NCBI GenBank assembly: GCA_036389715.1
Contig: DASVWH010000155.1
Location: forward strand, 1 to 22,993
DNA from: DASVWH01 sp036389715
GTDB taxonomy: Bacteria > Acidobacteriota > Blastocatellia > Pyrinomonadales > Pyrinomonadaceae
Direction: 5' to 3'
Length of the DNA: 22,993 nt
Under the pieces are notes generated by a model. That model was not told the DNA's origin, searched no databases, and was given only the letters and a program-made list of their open reading frames with translations. Shown here piece after piece: positions 21,851 through 22,993 of the stretch (its first letter is position 1; each line of letters begins with the position of its first letter). The translations under genes and the position numbers were made by a program.

Positions 21851-22297
21851 ATGCGAATCAGCAAGCTCGGTTTAGTCTTAGTCCTCGGCATGATGCTCGC
21901 GGCGGCCCAGGGCTGCCGCTTCAGTTTCACGACAGCCAATATCAGCAGCCTGAAGCTCAGCAAGGACGAAACGGGGGCCACGGAAGCGGGCGCTTTTTCG
22001 CGCGGGGACGCCATCTATGCGATAGCGGCGGTCTCGAACGTCCCCGATAAGGTCACGCTCAAGTGGCGTCTCTACACGGAAAAGGTCTCGGGGCAGCCCG
22101 AGAATGAGCCCGTCCCTCAATTCGATACCTCGCTCGAACTCACGGGCAGCGGCGACAGCACTTACACCCTGACGCCGGGGCCGACGGGCTGGCCCGCCGG
22201 GCGCTACCGCATAGAGGTCAGCATGCTGGCCGAAAACGGCGAGCAGAAGGATCAGAAAGCTACTACCTTTAATGTCGGCGGCGAGGGCGCGGATTAA
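21851..22297 (+). CDS. small lipoprotein with Ig-like beta domain, unknown function
   Basis: 148 residues. The ATG at 21851 has AGGAG 7 nt ahead; in-frame starts further upstream (21704) run across the terminator and are rejected. Residues 1-21 are a lipoprotein signal (LVLVLGMMLAAAQG) and Cys22 is the likely lipidated residue. The mature part alternates beta strands in an Ig-like pattern: ISSLKLSKDETG, FSRGDAIYAIAAVSNVPDKVTLKWRLY, TSLELTGSGDSTYTLTPGP, WPAGRYRIEVSML and DQKATTFNVGG. This looks like an adhesive or accessory fold rather than an enzyme. It follows the kinase, DUF4384 and CHAT genes and shares their envelope location, but a strong terminator separates it from them, so a functional link is an inference. 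Confidence 0.78.
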   Translation: MRISKLGLVLVLGMMLAAAQGCRFSFTTANISSLKLSKDETGATEAGAFSRGDAIYAIAAVSNVPDKVTLKWRLYTEKVSGQPENEPVPQFDTSLELTGSGDSTYTLTPGPTGWPAGRYRIEVSMLAENGEQKDQKATTFNVGGEGAD

Positions 22298-22441
22298 AGC
22301 TCGCCCGGATGAGGCAGATCATCGGGATTAGGCGGGGCGCGCGGCTGTGCGACGCCCAAGTCCGGCCTCAAGAGAGCGGGAACGCGTCTGAGGCTATAGA
22401 AGGCGATGAGCCGGACCGTGCCCGGAAAGCGGCGGGCAAGT

Positions 22442-22471
22442 TTGTCGTAAAGCCAGCGGGTAGGCTAATAT
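22442..22471 (+). promoter_or_regulatory. candidate sigma-70 promoter of ytxJ
   Basis: TTGTCG (22442-22447) and TAATAT (22466-22471) are 18 bp apart, upstream of the ytxJ ATG by about 58 nt. The surrounding 232-bp spacer (22298-22529) shows no convincing gene. Confidence 0.45.
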
Positions 22472-22529
22472 CAAAGCTGAACGAAAACCCCGGCGAGAGA
22501 AATCATCAAGGCCAGAGACGGTAGCTTCA

Positions 22530-22859
22530 ATGGAAAACTTTACTCCTGTCACAGATACCAAGAGCTTGGAGCAATTACTGGCGCAGTCGAAGGACGCACC
22601 CGTCGTGCTCTTCAAGCACAGCTCGACGTGCCCGATCAGCGCCCGCGCTTACCAGCAGATGGCACAGGTCAGTTCCAGGGTCTCGCTGATCGTGGTCCAG
22701 AACGCGCGGGAGGTCTCGCGCGAGGTGGAGACGCGCACCGGCATCGCGCATGAATCGCCCCAGGCTATCGTGCTCAGAAACGGCGAGGCCGTCTGGAACG
22801 CCTCTCATTTCGACATCACGTCCGAATCCGTCGAGCAGGCTGTTCTCCAGCACCAGTAG
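22530..22859 (+). CDS. ytxJ: monothiol bacilliredoxin-like protein YtxJ
   Basis: 109 residues, normal length for YtxJ. A thioredoxin-like fold with a single active-site cysteine: VVLFKHSSTCPISARAY, Cys34 in TCPIS. Further family marks are VVQNAREVSREVETRTGIAHESPQAIVLRNGEAVWNASHFDIT, including the cis-Pro of HESPQ. These proteins remove bacillithiol mixed disulfides from proteins, so the host probably makes bacillithiol. No bacillithiol synthesis gene (bshA, bshB or bshC) is in the window. The ATG at 22530 has only a weak purine-rich site upstream. A promoter-like sequence lies in the preceding spacer. Confidence 0.9.
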   Translation: MENFTPVTDTKSLEQLLAQSKDAPVVLFKHSSTCPISARAYQQMAQVSSRVSLIVVQNAREVSREVETRTGIAHESPQAIVLRNGEAVWNASHFDITSESVEQAVLQHQ

Positions 22860-22931
22860 CAGTTTTGAGAGCGCGGAAGCGGCCGCGCCTCGTACGTTTG
22901 GCTCGCTCGTCCGGGCCGGGGCGCTATTTTC

Positions 22932-22993
22932 ATGGCTGACCAGATGGAGCGGCGCGGGCCTGCCGTCGAGCCGCGCGAGATTATGCAGGACGG
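22932..22993 (+). CDS. possible start of a further gene, cut by the window end
   Basis: An ATG at 22932 with GGGGCG about 9 nt upstream opens a frame of 20 codons to the window edge (MADQMERRGPAVEPREIMQD). The codons are GC-rich in the third position like the real genes. It is too short to identify or to be sure it is coding. Confidence 0.3.
   Translation, partial: MADQMERRGPAVEPREIMQD

Noticed and set aside
22309..22524. 71-codon frame between the lipoprotein and ytxJ.
   Set aside because: No ribosome site, no recognisable pattern, and a promoter-like sequence for ytxJ lies inside it.

Overview
This GC-rich window reads like a chromosomal segment of an Acidobacteriota bacterium, probably of the Blastocatellia/Pyrinomonadaceae type. 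The grounds are two proteins of the 'VWFA-related Acidobacterial' kind, an EF-G-2-type GTPase, a monothiol bacilliredoxin (YtxJ), and an exported Ser/Thr kinase, DUF4384 and CHAT set. The taxonomic call is an inference from gene content; there is no rRNA or other marker.

Layout. (1) 1-440 is the 3' end of a VWFA-related protein. (2) 556-5564 is a nucleotide/pentose block: deoB, convergent hpt, a 5'-nucleotidase split over two overlapping genes (binding domain first, Tat-exported catalytic domain second), and an RpiB-like protein with a long N-terminal extension and an Asp at the usual catalytic Cys. Together they could dephosphorylate external nucleotides, salvage the purine base and route pentose phosphates. 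(3) 5695-6273 is a membrane-anchored haem-binding (CxxCH) protein, followed by tandem repeats and a possible coiled-coil gene remnant. (4) 6603-10091, all on the minus strand, holds an EF-G-2-like GTPase, a PIN toxin with an overlapping antitoxin, and a Uma2-family nuclease. An 85-bp near-copy of the EF-G 3' end lies beyond the toxin-antitoxin pair, so the pair sits between two copies of the gene end, as if inserted there. (5) 10408-11894 holds a DCC thiol-disulfide protein, a palindromic AT-rich spacer and a second, degenerate VWFA-like secreted protein that ends at a strong terminator. (6) 12123-15287 holds an acidic unknown, a macro-domain protein and an alpha-glucan phosphorylase in close tandem.

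(7) 15462-22297 is the most interesting part. It encodes a zinc-ribbon/Ser-Thr kinase with one membrane span and an extracytoplasmic DUF4384-like domain, a secreted DUF4384 protein, a secreted TPR-CHAT protease-like protein with an intact His/Cys pair, and a small Ig-like lipoprotein. All four products are predicted to be at or across the cell envelope, which suggests an envelope sensing and proteolysis module. The motif TRGLG occurs once in the DUF4384 protein and twice in the CHAT protein and is a candidate cleavage site. (8) ytxJ follows behind its own promoter-like sequence, and the window closes on a possible new gene start.

All domain names come from reading the sequence by eye; no database search was run.
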